A stretch of 40,725 nt of DNA from assembly GCA_009779195.1 (NCBI GenBank), contig WRET01000027.1:1-40725 (forward strand). Direction: 5' to 3'. Below, one piece after another: positions 19,861 to 28,406 of the stretch (within the stretch, counting starts at the first letter, position 1; each line of letters begins with the position of its first letter). The notes below the pieces were generated by a model. The model had not been told where the DNA came from. It saw only the letters and a list, made by a program, of their open reading frames with translations, and did no database searches. Origin of the DNA: Micrococcales bacterium. GTDB taxonomy: Bacteria; Actinomycetota; Actinomycetes; Actinomycetales; Cellulomonadaceae. The translations under genes were made by a program, and so were the position numbers.

Positions 19861-19970
19861 TGTCTCGGAACCGTCTCGCTGTCTCGGAACCGTCCCCACC
19901 GTCTCGCTGTCTCGGAACCGTCCCCACCGTCTCGGAACCGTCCCCACCGTGTCCGCCGTCCCCACCGTCC
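19861..19970. repeat. degenerate tandem half-repeats of the same family
   Basis: The unit TGTCTCGGAACCGTCCCCACCG, in full or shortened form, recurs about five times head to tail in one orientation, then decays. It lies between the full palindrome and the end of radA. It looks like slippage or repeated partial copying of the right arm. Confidence 0.85.
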
Positions 19971-19999
19971 GACGATGGAGACGCTCGTGCCCCAGGACT

Positions 20000-21385
20000 C
20001 TAGGGCTCGGGGTGGATGAGGCTGACGGCTTCGGGGAGGTCTCGGGCGGGGCGTACGTGCATACTGTCGGGGACGGCCAGAGAGTCGGCGACGGTGGCGG
20101 GGACGATGGCGCGCGTCATCCCTAGGCGGGCGGCTTCGGCAAGGCGGCGGTCGACGCCGGACACAGTGCGGATCTCGGCGGCGAGGCCGACCTCGCCGAC
20201 GACGACCAGGCCGCGGGGCAGAGGCTGGTCGAGGCGGGAGCTGACGACAGCCAGCGCGACGGCCAGGTCGGCGGCAGGTTCGCCGACGCGGGCGCCGCCG
20301 ACGGTCGACACGTACACCTCCTGGTCGGCCAGGCCCACCCCGACACGTCGTGACAGCACCGCCAGGACCATGGCCACACGGGCAGCGTCCACCCCGGAGG
20401 TGGTGCGGCGGGGGTTGGCTGCGCCGGTGGGGGCGACGAGGGCCTGGACCTCGGTGAGCAGGGGACGACGGCCTTCGAGGGCCACGGTCAGGCAGGTGCC
20501 GGGCACGTCGGTCAGCACCTGCGAGCAGAACAGGCCCGACGGGTCGGCCAGCCCGACGATGCCGTGCTCGGAGATCTCGAAACAGCCGACCTCGTCAGTA
20601 GGGCCGTAGCGGTTCTTCGTCGCACGCAGCAGGCGCAGCCGCGAGGTGCGTTCGCCTTCGAACTGGCACACCACGTCCACCAGGTGCTCCAAGGTGCGCG
20701 GGCCTGCCACCGACCCGTCTTTGGTGACGTGCCCGACGAGCACCACCGGCATCCCGCGCGTCTTGGCGACGGCGATGAGCGCCGAAGCCACCTCCCGCAC
20801 CTGCGCCACCCCACCGGGAGCCCCGTCGACCTGTGACGAGGCGACCGTCTGCACCGAGTCCACGACCAGCAGCCCTGGGGCGCACGCGTCGATATGCCCG
20901 AGCACCGCTGCCAGGTCGCTCTCCGCGGCGAGCAGCAACGACGGGTCCAGCGCCCGGATCCGACCGGCACGTGAACGCACCTGCGCTGTCGACTCCTCCC
21001 CGGTCACGTACAGCACGGTGCGCCCCGCCCGCGCCGACCGGGCCGCGACGTCCAGCAGCAGGGTCGACTTGCCCACCCCGGGCTCGCCGGCCAGCAGCAC
21101 CACCGCCCCAGGGACCAGCCCACCGCCGAGCACCCGGTCCAGCTCGTCAACCCCGGTCGGACGGGCCTGGGCGCCGTGCGCCGCGACCTCGTCGATAGGC
21201 ACGGCGGCGGTGGCTGGCGCTGTCGCGGTGGTGCCTTGCGCTAGCAGCCCTACGGGCCCGGCCTGCGCCACAGTGCCCCACGCCTGGCACTGGGGGCACC
21301 GGCCCACCCAGCGTGGTGTCGTCGCCTGGCAGTCGGCGCAGCGGAACACAGGTCGGGGCGGACGGCGCGTCGTCGTGGTGCTCAT
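20000..21385 (-). CDS. radA: DNA repair protein RadA (Sms)
   Basis: A RecA-related ATPase that promotes branch migration in recombination. The 461-residue protein starts with a C4 zinc finger (FRCADCQATTPRW...CPQCQAWG), then Walker A GEPGVGKST and Walker B LLVVDSVQT. The RadA-specific KNRFG motif appears here as KNRYG. The C-terminal part is the Lon-protease-like domain (SRVGVGLADQEVYV). The ATG at 21385 follows TAACGT by seven bases, so the gene is probably leaderless. The tandem repeats at 19861-19970 lie 30 bases past its stop. Confidence 0.95.
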   Translation of the reverse strand: MSTTTTRRPPRPVFRCADCQATTPRWVGRCPQCQAWGTVAQAGPVGLLAQGTTATAPATAAVPIDEVAAHGAQARPTGVDELDRVLGGGLVPGAVVLLAGEPGVGKSTLLLDVAARSARAGRTVLYVTGEESTAQVRSRAGRIRALDPSLLLAAESDLAAVLGHIDACAPGLLVVDSVQTVASSQVDGAPGGVAQVREVASALIAVAKTRGMPVVLVGHVTKDGSVAGPRTLEHLVDVVCQFEGERTSRLRLLRATKNRYGPTDEVGCFEISEHGIVGLADPSGLFCSQVLTDVPGTCLTVALEGRRPLLTEVQALVAPTGAANPRRTTSGVDAARVAMVLAVLSRRVGVGLADQEVYVSTVGGARVGEPAADLAVALAVVSSRLDQPLPRGLVVVGEVGLAAEIRTVSGVDRRLAEAARLGMTRAIVPATVADSLAVPDSMHVRPARDLPEAVSLIHPEP

Positions 21386-21398
21386 AGGCCGAACGTTA
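21386..21398 (-). promoter_or_regulatory. leaderless promoter of radA
   Basis: On the minus strand TAACGT lies seven bases ahead of ATG 21385. Confidence 0.5.
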
Positions 21399-21510
21399 CG
21401 GGCGACCACTGACACGGCAGGTCCGGTTCGTGCCGGACGCGCCTCGTTCGCGGTCGTCCTGGTGGACAAAGCGTGAGTAGGCTGTTGCCAGAGCACAAGG
21501 AGAGATACCC

Positions 21511-22191
21511 ATGCCACCGTCGTCCACGCGTCCGAGCCGGGGTCCTTTGCGAACCCGTCGTCCGCCTGGCACTGAGTCCTCGCCGGTCCCGGTCGTGCCG
21601 ACCCCGGCCCGGCGCGGCCGCCCGATGCTGCTCCTGTTGGTCATCGCGGTGGTGGCGGTGGCCGCCGCTGTGGGGGGCTGGCTCGTCTTCAGCGGACGCG
21701 ACGGCCCGGCTGACGCCGACGCCGACACCGTGCCGCGGGTTGTCGAGCGGCCTACCCCCACGATCCGTCCGGTGGACCGGCCAGCCACGACGGAGTTCGC
21801 CGCCAGGCTGCCCGACGAGGTGCTGCAGTACGCGCTGGCGTCCTCGACGCCCAGCGAGGACTGGATGGGCGCTGGGGCTCTGCAAGCCTACGACGAGGAG
21901 TTCACCGACGGCGGGTCCGCCACGTTCGTCCTGCGGGCTGGGCAGTGGTCCACGCCTGAGGCGGCTGAGGAGGCCCTGACGCAGTTCACCGACGGCGCCA
22001 TGCGCCCCAAGGACGCCACGATGCCTGCCTCTGGTCCGGTGACGGTGGGCAGCTCTGACGTGGGCCGGTATGTCATCGCCGATGCCGGTGAGGGTAGGGC
22101 CATGCTCACGTGGTCGAACACCACAGCTGTGCTCCAGCTCATCGGACCGCTCGCCGAGGTCGAGGCGATCTACCGAGAGTTCCCCGTGTGA
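21511..22191 (+). CDS. single-pass membrane protein of unknown function
   Basis: A 226-residue protein with a Pro/Arg-rich cytoplasmic tail (1-38), one hydrophobic helix (about 39-61, LLLLVIAVVAVAAAVGG) and an exported domain of about 165 residues. There is no lipobox Cys. The exported part shows two short DEVLQYALASS-like and FVLRAGQWSTPEAAEEAL segments, compatible with a sensor or binding fold, but I do not recognise the family. AAGGAG lies about nine bases ahead of the ATG. The UGPase gene starts 25 bases after its stop and may be co-transcribed. Confidence 0.8.
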   Translation: MPPSSTRPSRGPLRTRRPPGTESSPVPVVPTPARRGRPMLLLLVIAVVAVAAAVGGWLVFSGRDGPADADADTVPRVVERPTPTIRPVDRPATTEFAARLPDEVLQYALASSTPSEDWMGAGALQAYDEEFTDGGSATFVLRAGQWSTPEAAEEALTQFTDGAMRPKDATMPASGPVTVGSSDVGRYVIADAGEGRAMLTWSNTTAVLQLIGPLAEVEAIYREFPV

Positions 22192-22216
22192 CCGGTACGA
22201 CAGGCCGTGGAGTCCG

Positions 22217-23593
22217 ATGAGCGACGAGGGCCTGCGGGCCGCCCGGCAGGCGATGCACGACGCGCACGTCGACCCGTTGACGGTCGAGGTGTTCAGCTCC
22301 TACTACCGCCAGCTGGAGGCCGGGGCGACGGGGTTGGTCCCCGAGGCGTCCATCGTCCCGTTCGACGACCCGCCCCGGCTGGATGCGGTGGCTGTCGACG
22401 ACGACGAGGCCCGTGCCGCCTTGGCCAAGACCGTCATCGTCAAGCTCAACGGCGGGTTGGGCACGTCGATGGGCCTGGCCCAGGCCAAGTCGTTGCTGCC
22501 GCTGCGTGAGGGGCGCACCTTCTTCGACCTGCTGGCGACCCAGGTGCTCGCGGCGCGTGAGCGCTGGGGCGCACGGTTGCCGGTGGTGTTCTTGAACTCG
22601 TTCCGCACCCACGACGACACCCTCGCTGCCCTGGAGCCGTACCCGCAGCTGCCGGTCGACGGCCTTCCGTGCGACGTGTTGCAGTCCCAGGTGCCCAAGC
22701 TGCGCGCCGACGACCTGACCCCGGTGTCGTGGCCGCCAGACCCCGAGCTGGAGTGGTGCCCGCCGGGGCACGGTGACGTCTACCCGGCCCTGCTGTCAGC
22801 CGGGGTGCTCGACCAGCTGCTCGACGCGGGTTTCGCCTACGCGTCGACGTCGAACTCCGACAACCTGGGGGCCGGGCCCGACGCCCAGATCGCCGGGTGG
22901 TTCGCCGCCACAGGCGCCCCTTTCGCTGTCGAGCTGTGCCAGCGCACCTTGATGGACCGCAAAGGCGGCCACCTGGCGGTCCGGCGTGCCGACGGGCGGA
23001 TCGTCCTGCGGGAGGTCGCCCAGACCCCGCCAGACGAGCTCGACCTGTTCTGCGACATCAACCGGCACCGCTACTTCAACACGAACAACCTGTGGTGGGA
23101 CCTGGCTGCCCTGCGCGCTGCCCTGCACGACCACCGTGGGGTGCTCGGGCTTCCCCTCATCCGCAACCTCAAGACCGTCGACCCCACCGACCCCACGTCA
23201 CCGCAGGTCATCCAGGTCGAGTCGGCGATGGGTGCTGCGGTGGAGGTGTTCGACGGTGCCACAGCGATCGTCGTGGACCGTTCACGGTTCTTGCCGGTGA
23301 AAACCACCGACGAGCTGGCCCTGCTGCGCTCGGACGCCTACGAGGTCACCGACGACGCCCGTTTGCACCTGGTCGCCGACCAGGCACCGGTCGTGGAGCT
23401 GTGCGACGCGTACCGCACGATCGACGCCTTCGAGGCGAGGTTCGGCCAGGGCGTGCCGTCGCTGCGCCGCGCCACCGCGCTGCGTGTGCTCGGAGACTGG
23501 ACCTTCGGCAAAGACGTCACCATTCTCGGTGATGTCACCCTCGGACCGTTCGGCGGCGCCATCCCCGGCGGCACCACCCTCCACGGTGTCTGA
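22217..23593 (+). CDS. UTP--glucose-1-phosphate uridylyltransferase, eukaryotic-type (UDPGP family)
   Basis: Makes UDP-glucose from UTP and glucose 1-phosphate for cell-wall sugars and glycans. The 458-residue protein belongs to the UDPGP family of plants and animals rather than to bacterial GalU. It shows KLNGGLGTSMG (nucleotide loop), SLLPLREGRTFFD, CPPGHGDVYPAL (uridine side), NSDNLG, and FNTNNLWWDL. The C-terminus has the start of a beta-helix (GKDVTILGDVTLGP). Such enzymes also occur in some actinobacteria, for example bifidobacteria. The ATG has GGAG four bases ahead. Confidence 0.9.
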   Translation: MSDEGLRAARQAMHDAHVDPLTVEVFSSYYRQLEAGATGLVPEASIVPFDDPPRLDAVAVDDDEARAALAKTVIVKLNGGLGTSMGLAQAKSLLPLREGRTFFDLLATQVLAARERWGARLPVVFLNSFRTHDDTLAALEPYPQLPVDGLPCDVLQSQVPKLRADDLTPVSWPPDPELEWCPPGHGDVYPALLSAGVLDQLLDAGFAYASTSNSDNLGAGPDAQIAGWFAATGAPFAVELCQRTLMDRKGGHLAVRRADGRIVLREVAQTPPDELDLFCDINRHRYFNTNNLWWDLAALRAALHDHRGVLGLPLIRNLKTVDPTDPTSPQVIQVESAMGAAVEVFDGATAIVVDRSRFLPVKTTDELALLRSDAYEVTDDARLHLVADQAPVVELCDAYRTIDAFEARFGQGVPSLRRATALRVLGDWTFGKDVTILGDVTLGPFGGAIPGGTTLHGV

Positions 23594-23718
23594 CGATGTC
23601 GTCGACGGCCACTTTGTTCCGCCCAGCGTGCCGTCCTTTCGATATGTGCAGGTCCTCCTGACGGTTGACGCCGGTACTCGGGTGGCGCGGTAGGCTCCGG
23701 CGCGAGAGGCAGGACCTG

Positions 23719-25179
23719 ATGCGAACCACACGACCACTGGCAGCGACATTGCTGGTGACTGCGGCGACCCTCGTCGCCGCGGTCGGCTGCACGCACGGCG
23801 CCACACCCGGCCCCACCGCCAGCCGCACAGCCGCCAGCACGTCACCGGCCGGGGCCACAACCCGCACACCGTTGCTGCCGGTGTGGCACCACACCCAGTC
23901 GGCCCGCCTTGACGAGCCGTGGATGCTGGGGCTGGACCGGATCGGCTTCGTCGACACCTCTGGGCGTCTGGTGGTCGAACCCCGCTACGCGAAGTTCCGC
24001 ACGTGCCCTGACGCGGCTGGGAAGGTGCTGGTCGTCGCCCAGGCCGGTCACCAGGTGGACGTGCTGGACGCCGACGGCAACATCGTCGCCTCCGCCGCCG
24101 GCGAGCTCGCCGAGTGCGGGCCTCTGCCGGGTTTCGTCCAGGTGGTGCACCGCAACGGCGACCTGTGGGACTGGTGGGCCGCAACCCTGCCTGACCTGTC
24201 TCGCTCCGACCTGCCTACCGACGGTGCTTTCGCGGTCCTGGACGCCGACACGATGCTGTTCTCCGTCTGGGAGGGCGACGACCACACAACCGAGCTGGTC
24301 AGCCGCTCAGGCGAGCGTGTGGTGCTCGCTGTCTCGATCGGTAACGGCTACTTCTACGGTGGGGAGCAGGCCGCGCTGTCCAGCGGCGAGTGGCCTGTCC
24401 CGGCAACCGACAGCCAGTGGAGCTACGGGTACCTCGACCAGTCTGGCCGCTGGGCCGCGCCGCCGCAGTGGTCTTCGGCCGGCCCGTTCTCCGGCGGGTA
24501 CGCCCCGGTGCGCGACAAGACGAGAAGCCACTTCGTCAACACCTCGTTCGCCCAGGTCGGCCCTGCCTACGGGAATATCGAGGTCCTCGTCGCGCCCAGC
24601 TTCCCCTCGGCCACCGTCCTGGGCTACGTCGTCACCCCTGTCGGCGAGGAACCTGGCGGCAAGGCCTCTGGGCTGCTCGCCGCCGACCTGACCGTCCTGG
24701 CCGACCCGGCGACGTCCACGACCGAGTGCCGGTCGTCGTGGGACCTGGGGCACGGGGCGTGCCTGGTCGTCGACGAGGCTGGTACCTGGCTGGTCAGCCT
24801 GCCCGACGGCACCAGGTCCGCGGTCGACAAGCAGTTCACCGCCTTGCTGTCGCGGACCATGGTGACCAACGCCGACGGCACCAAGGTCCACAACAGCGCC
24901 ACAGGTGCCACGTTCGCTGTCCCCGCCCCGTTCCACGTCGTCGGTGAGTGGGGGAGCCCCGGCGACGACGCGTTCGTCGTGTGCGAGTCTGGCAACGGGT
25001 TGCGCCTGGTCCTGGACGCCAGCGGCCAGCGCACGCCGTTCTCCACCGTCACCAACGCGGTGGTGGCGTCCGACGGAACTGTGTACTTCTGGGTCCACGC
25101 CGGTGACCAGCAAGGTTATGTCGACTCCACCGGCGCCTGGCTCTACCAAGAATCCCGCTACCAGCTCACGGAGGATTGA
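23719..25179 (+). CDS. WG-repeat lipoprotein
   Basis: A 486-residue secreted lipoprotein. The signal peptide runs MRTTRPLAATLL to the lipobox AVGC (Cys 24), followed by a Thr/Ala/Ser-rich linker. The mature part has WG-like beta repeats: RIGFVDTSGRLVVEPRYAKF, YGYLDQSGRWAAPPQW and, at the end, GYVDSTGAWLYQESRYQL. Such repeats form surface beta structures of unknown role. The ATG at 23719 follows GAGAGGCAGGA. The next gene's ribosome-binding site overlaps this gene's last codons, so the two form an operon. The frame upstream of 23719 has no family match. Confidence 0.85.
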   Translation: MRTTRPLAATLLVTAATLVAAVGCTHGATPGPTASRTAASTSPAGATTRTPLLPVWHHTQSARLDEPWMLGLDRIGFVDTSGRLVVEPRYAKFRTCPDAAGKVLVVAQAGHQVDVLDADGNIVASAAGELAECGPLPGFVQVVHRNGDLWDWWAATLPDLSRSDLPTDGAFAVLDADTMLFSVWEGDDHTTELVSRSGERVVLAVSIGNGYFYGGEQAALSSGEWPVPATDSQWSYGYLDQSGRWAAPPQWSSAGPFSGGYAPVRDKTRSHFVNTSFAQVGPAYGNIEVLVAPSFPSATVLGYVVTPVGEEPGGKASGLLAADLTVLADPATSTTECRSSWDLGHGACLVVDEAGTWLVSLPDGTRSAVDKQFTALLSRTMVTNADGTKVHNSATGATFAVPAPFHVVGEWGSPGDDAFVVCESGNGLRLVLDASGQRTPFSTVTNAVVASDGTVYFWVHAGDQQGYVDSTGAWLYQESRYQLTED

Positions 25180-25180
25180 G

Positions 25181-26098
25181 ATGAACACCTGGTACCTGCA
25201 CCGGTGCACTAGCCTGCTCGTCGTCGCGGTCCTGGCCCTGGGGGCGTGCGCCTCGTCTGGCGGCGGGTCGACCCCGTCGGACACCGGGTACGAGCCGCTC
25301 ATGGCACCGGCGGACTTCCCGCGGATGGACGGTTCGACGGCGAACATCCCGCTGGGGAAGCTGGTGCTGCAGCGCACCACCGGTCTGGACGCTGCCACCG
25401 CGGACAACTCGGTGCAGTTCAGCACGACCCCGTACGCCTACGAGAACCTCGCCGACGGCAACGCGGACCTGCTGTTGGCCTACGAACCAGACACCGAGAC
25501 CCGGGCCAAGGTCGACCCGGGCGGCAAGGTGCTGGAGTTCTCGCCCATCGGCCGTGACGCGTTGGTGTTCGTGACCAACGAGTCCAACCCGGTCAAGGAC
25601 CTGACCTCTGACCAGGTCCGCGACATCTACACCGGCAAGATCACCAGCTGGTCGCAGGTCGGCGGTCCTGACGCGCCGATCGTGGCGTTCCAGCGGCCGG
25701 AGAAGTCCGGGTCCCAGGCCCTCATGCGCAAGCTCGTCATGCAGGGCACCGACATGACTGCTCCCCCCGAAGAGCTCGTCGCCGCGGAGATGGGCGACCT
25801 GGTGGACGGGGTCGCCGCCTACGACAACACCGGCACAGCCCTGGGCTACTCGGTGTACTACTACGTGACCAACCAGTACGCCGTGGACGGGATCCGGTTG
25901 ATGACCATCGACGGGGTCGCACCGACGAACACGACCATCGCCGACGGCACCTACCCGTGGGTCAACGACTTCTACGTGGTGATCCGGGCTGACGAGCCGG
26001 CCACCAGCCCCGCCCGCCAGGTCTTCGACTGGATGAACACCGACGCCGGTCGCCAGACCGTCACCGACGCTGGGTACGTCGCGCTGCCGGCACCATGA
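25181..26098 (+). CDS. phosphate-binding-like (PstS-type) lipoprotein
   Basis: A 305-residue periplasmic-binding-fold protein with a signal peptide and lipobox LGAC (Cys near residue 23). FPRMDGSTANIPLG, followed by LGKLVLQRTTG, resembles the ligand loop of phosphate-binding proteins, and IYTGKITSWSQVGG plus QRPEKSGSQALM are PstS-family features. No permease or ATPase is nearby, so it may act as a receptor or work with a distant transporter. Ribosome-binding site GGAGG lies over the end of the WG gene. Its stop overlaps the ogt start (ATGA). Confidence 0.82.
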   Translation: MNTWYLHRCTSLLVVAVLALGACASSGGGSTPSDTGYEPLMAPADFPRMDGSTANIPLGKLVLQRTTGLDAATADNSVQFSTTPYAYENLADGNADLLLAYEPDTETRAKVDPGGKVLEFSPIGRDALVFVTNESNPVKDLTSDQVRDIYTGKITSWSQVGGPDAPIVAFQRPEKSGSQALMRKLVMQGTDMTAPPEELVAAEMGDLVDGVAAYDNTGTALGYSVYYYVTNQYAVDGIRLMTIDGVAPTNTTIADGTYPWVNDFYVVIRADEPATSPARQVFDWMNTDAGRQTVTDAGYVALPAP

Positions 26099-26589
26099 GG
26101 CACACGACGGTCTCCTCGGCGCTGGGTCTGCTCACCCTCGTCGCCGACGGTGGTGTGCTCACCGGGGTGTACTTCGAGGGCCACCACCCAGCCCCGGCCC
26201 CCGCCCGGCTGGGACCCTACGTGGAACCTGACGCGACGTTCGTCGTGGCTCGTGCCCAGATCGACGAGTACCTGGGTGGTCGCCGGCAGGTGTTCGACAT
26301 ACCGACCCAGGCTGTGGGCACACCGTTCCAGCAGTCGGTGTGGACAGCGCTCGCCCAGGTCCCTTACGGCGACCGCACCACCTACGGTGCGCTCGCCGGT
26401 GCGGTCGGACGGCCCACCGCCGCCCGTGCCGTCGGCGCCGCCGTGGGCCGCAACCCTTTGTCGATCGTCGTGCCGTGCCACCGTGTCGTGGGTTCGGCCG
26501 GGCTCACCGGGTACGCCGGGGGGCTGGACCGCAAACGCCACCTGCTCGACCTGGAGTCTGCCCTGGACAACCGGGTCAACATCAGGTGA
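26095..26589 (+). CDS. ogt: methylated-DNA--[protein]-cysteine S-methyltransferase
   Basis: A suicide repair protein that moves methyl groups from O6-methylguanine to its own cysteine. The 164-residue protein has the active site IVVPCHRVVG, the DNA-binding helix segment YGALAGAVGRPTAARAVG with the arginine finger, and the N-terminal small domain. Typical Ogt size. The four-base overlap with the binding-protein gene indicates translational coupling, an unusual neighbour for a DNA repair gene. Confidence 0.95.
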   Translation: MRHTTVSSALGLLTLVADGGVLTGVYFEGHHPAPAPARLGPYVEPDATFVVARAQIDEYLGGRRQVFDIPTQAVGTPFQQSVWTALAQVPYGDRTTYGALAGAVGRPTAARAVGAAVGRNPLSIVVPCHRVVGSAGLTGYAGGLDRKRHLLDLESALDNRVNIR

Positions 26590-26631
26590 TCTGGCACCGA
26601 GGCGGCCCGCACGCGACTACCCTCGTACACC

Positions 26632-26691
26632 GTGGACAACGTCGCCAGAGGGCTACGCTCCGAGCTGCTCGGCGCGCCGGTGGAACGCTGA
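26632..26691 (+). CDS. possible 19-residue leaderless small ORF
   Basis: GTG 26632 opens a frame encoding MDNVARGLRSELLGAPVER, ending TGA at 26691. TACCCT lies eight bases ahead. The peptide would form a short amphipathic helix. It may be a leader peptide, a remnant of a lost gene, or chance. No family is recognised. Confidence 0.2.
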   Translation: MDNVARGLRSELLGAPVER

Positions 26692-26747
26692 TGGATTGAC
26701 GAGCGGGAAAACTGCGAGACTTGGGGTGCACCACCGGGAGGACTGAG

Positions 26748-28355
26748 ATGACGAGACGACGTACAGGCCTGGTGCTGGCCACCGCCATGGTCGTGGTGGC
26801 CACGGGGCTCACAGGCTGCTCGGACAGCGGCGACGCAGGTGCGCTGACCATCGGCACCACCGACAAGGTCACTGGTATCGACCCGGCTGGTTCGTACGAC
26901 AACGGCTCGTTCGCGGTGATGAACCAGGTCTACCCGTTCCTCATGAACACCCCGTACGGCAGCGCCGACCCTGAGCCGGATATCGCCGCGTCGGCGCAGT
27001 TCACCACCCCGACCGAGTACACCGTCAAGCTCAAACCGAACCTGACCTTCGCCAACGGCCACGCGCTGACCGCTTCGGACGTGAAGTTCACTTTCGACCG
27101 CCAGCTGGCCATCAAGGACCCCAACGGTCCGTCGGTGCTGCTGTCGAACCTCGACCGCACCGAGATGGTCGACGACACCACGGTGGTGTTCCACCTCAAG
27201 ACCCCGGACGACCACACGTTCGCGCAGGTCCTGGCTTCACCCGTCGGGCCGATCGTGGACGAAGAGGTGTTCGACGCCACTGCGGTCACCTCCGACTCTG
27301 ACATCGTCGCCGCTGCTCCCTTCGCGGGCCCGTACACGATCACCGGTTTCGAGCTCAACCAGCAGATCACCTACGAGGCGAACCGTGGGTACAAGGGCCT
27401 GCTCGACCCTCCGCGCACCGCCAAGGTCGTCGTCAGGTACTACGCGCGCTCGTCGAGCCTCAAACGTGACGTGCAGCAGGGCACCGTGGACGTGGCGCAC
27501 CGCAGCCTGTCACCTGCCGACATCGTCGACCTGCGCGCTGACGACTCCGTCAAGGTCTTCGAGGCTCCCGGCGGCGAGATCCGCTACCTGGTGTTCAACT
27601 TCAACACCCAGCCGTTCGGCGCCGCGGCCGACGACGCCGACCCGGTCAAAGCCCTCGCGGTCCGCCAGGCCATGGCCCACCTGCTCGACCGCGACATCTT
27701 GTCCGACCACGTCCACAAAGGCACGTTCGTCCCCCTGTACTCGCATGTGCCGGCCGGTCTGACCGGGGCCACCACACCGTTGCACCAGCTGTACGGCGAC
27801 GGCCAGGGCGGTCCGTCCCTCGAACGAGCAGAACTGGTGCTCACCGAGGCGGAGGTCTCCACCCCGGTCCCGCTGACGGTGCACTACACGTCCGACCACT
27901 ACGGTGCGGCCTCGTCCGACGAGTTCGCCCAGATCAAAAAACAGCTGGAGGCTGGCGGGTTGTTCCGTGTCAAGCTCCAGCCTGCCGAGTGGGTGCAGTT
28001 CTCCGACGGCCGCACCGGTGACGCCTACGCCTTCTACCAGCTCGGCTGGTTCCCGGACTTCTCCGACGCTGACAACTACCTGACCCCGTTCTTCCTGCCC
28101 GACAACTTCTTGGGCAACCACTTCCAGGACCAAGCGGTCAACGACGCAGTCGTCGCCTTGCGCGCTCTCGCCGACCCTGCCGAACGCGCTGCCGCGCTCG
28201 AGCAGATCCAGACCGACCTGGCGACCGCCCTGCCCACCCTGCCCTACCTCCAGAGCGTCCAGGTGGCCGTCACAGGCCCTAACGTCACCGGAGTCGAACG
28301 CACCCTCGACCCCTCCGGAAAGTTCCGCTACAGCGCCCTGGCGCTCACTGACTGA
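26748..28355 (+). CDS. ABC transporter substrate-binding lipoprotein (SBP family 5)
   Basis: A 535-residue oligopeptide/dipeptide-type binding protein (DppA/OppA class). It has a signal peptide with lipobox LTGC (Cys near residue 24), then ALTIGTTDKVTGIDPAGSYD, the family signature region LKPNLTFANGHALTASDVKFTF, and GEIRYLVFNFNTQPFG with VRQAMAHLLDRDIL. The ATG at 26748 has GGGAGGAC five to six bases ahead. No permease or ATPase genes adjoin; it is followed by the convergent hipA-like gene. The substrate could be a peptide, but nickel or sugar binders share this fold. Confidence 0.9.
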   Translation: MTRRRTGLVLATAMVVVATGLTGCSDSGDAGALTIGTTDKVTGIDPAGSYDNGSFAVMNQVYPFLMNTPYGSADPEPDIAASAQFTTPTEYTVKLKPNLTFANGHALTASDVKFTFDRQLAIKDPNGPSVLLSNLDRTEMVDDTTVVFHLKTPDDHTFAQVLASPVGPIVDEEVFDATAVTSDSDIVAAAPFAGPYTITGFELNQQITYEANRGYKGLLDPPRTAKVVVRYYARSSSLKRDVQQGTVDVAHRSLSPADIVDLRADDSVKVFEAPGGEIRYLVFNFNTQPFGAAADDADPVKALAVRQAMAHLLDRDILSDHVHKGTFVPLYSHVPAGLTGATTPLHQLYGDGQGGPSLERAELVLTEAEVSTPVPLTVHYTSDHYGAASSDEFAQIKKQLEAGGLFRVKLQPAEWVQFSDGRTGDAYAFYQLGWFPDFSDADNYLTPFFLPDNFLGNHFQDQAVNDAVVALRALADPAERAAALEQIQTDLATALPTLPYLQSVQVAVTGPNVTGVERTLDPSGKFRYSALALTD

Positions 28356-28406
28356 CCCCACAGCGGCCGGGGTACCCGTCGAGGCGCTGGGCGTGATGGT
28401 GGGCCG

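Noticed and set aside
19861..19970. CRISPR array
   Set aside because: The repeats are directly adjacent without unique spacers, vary in length, and match the arms of the neighbouring palindrome.
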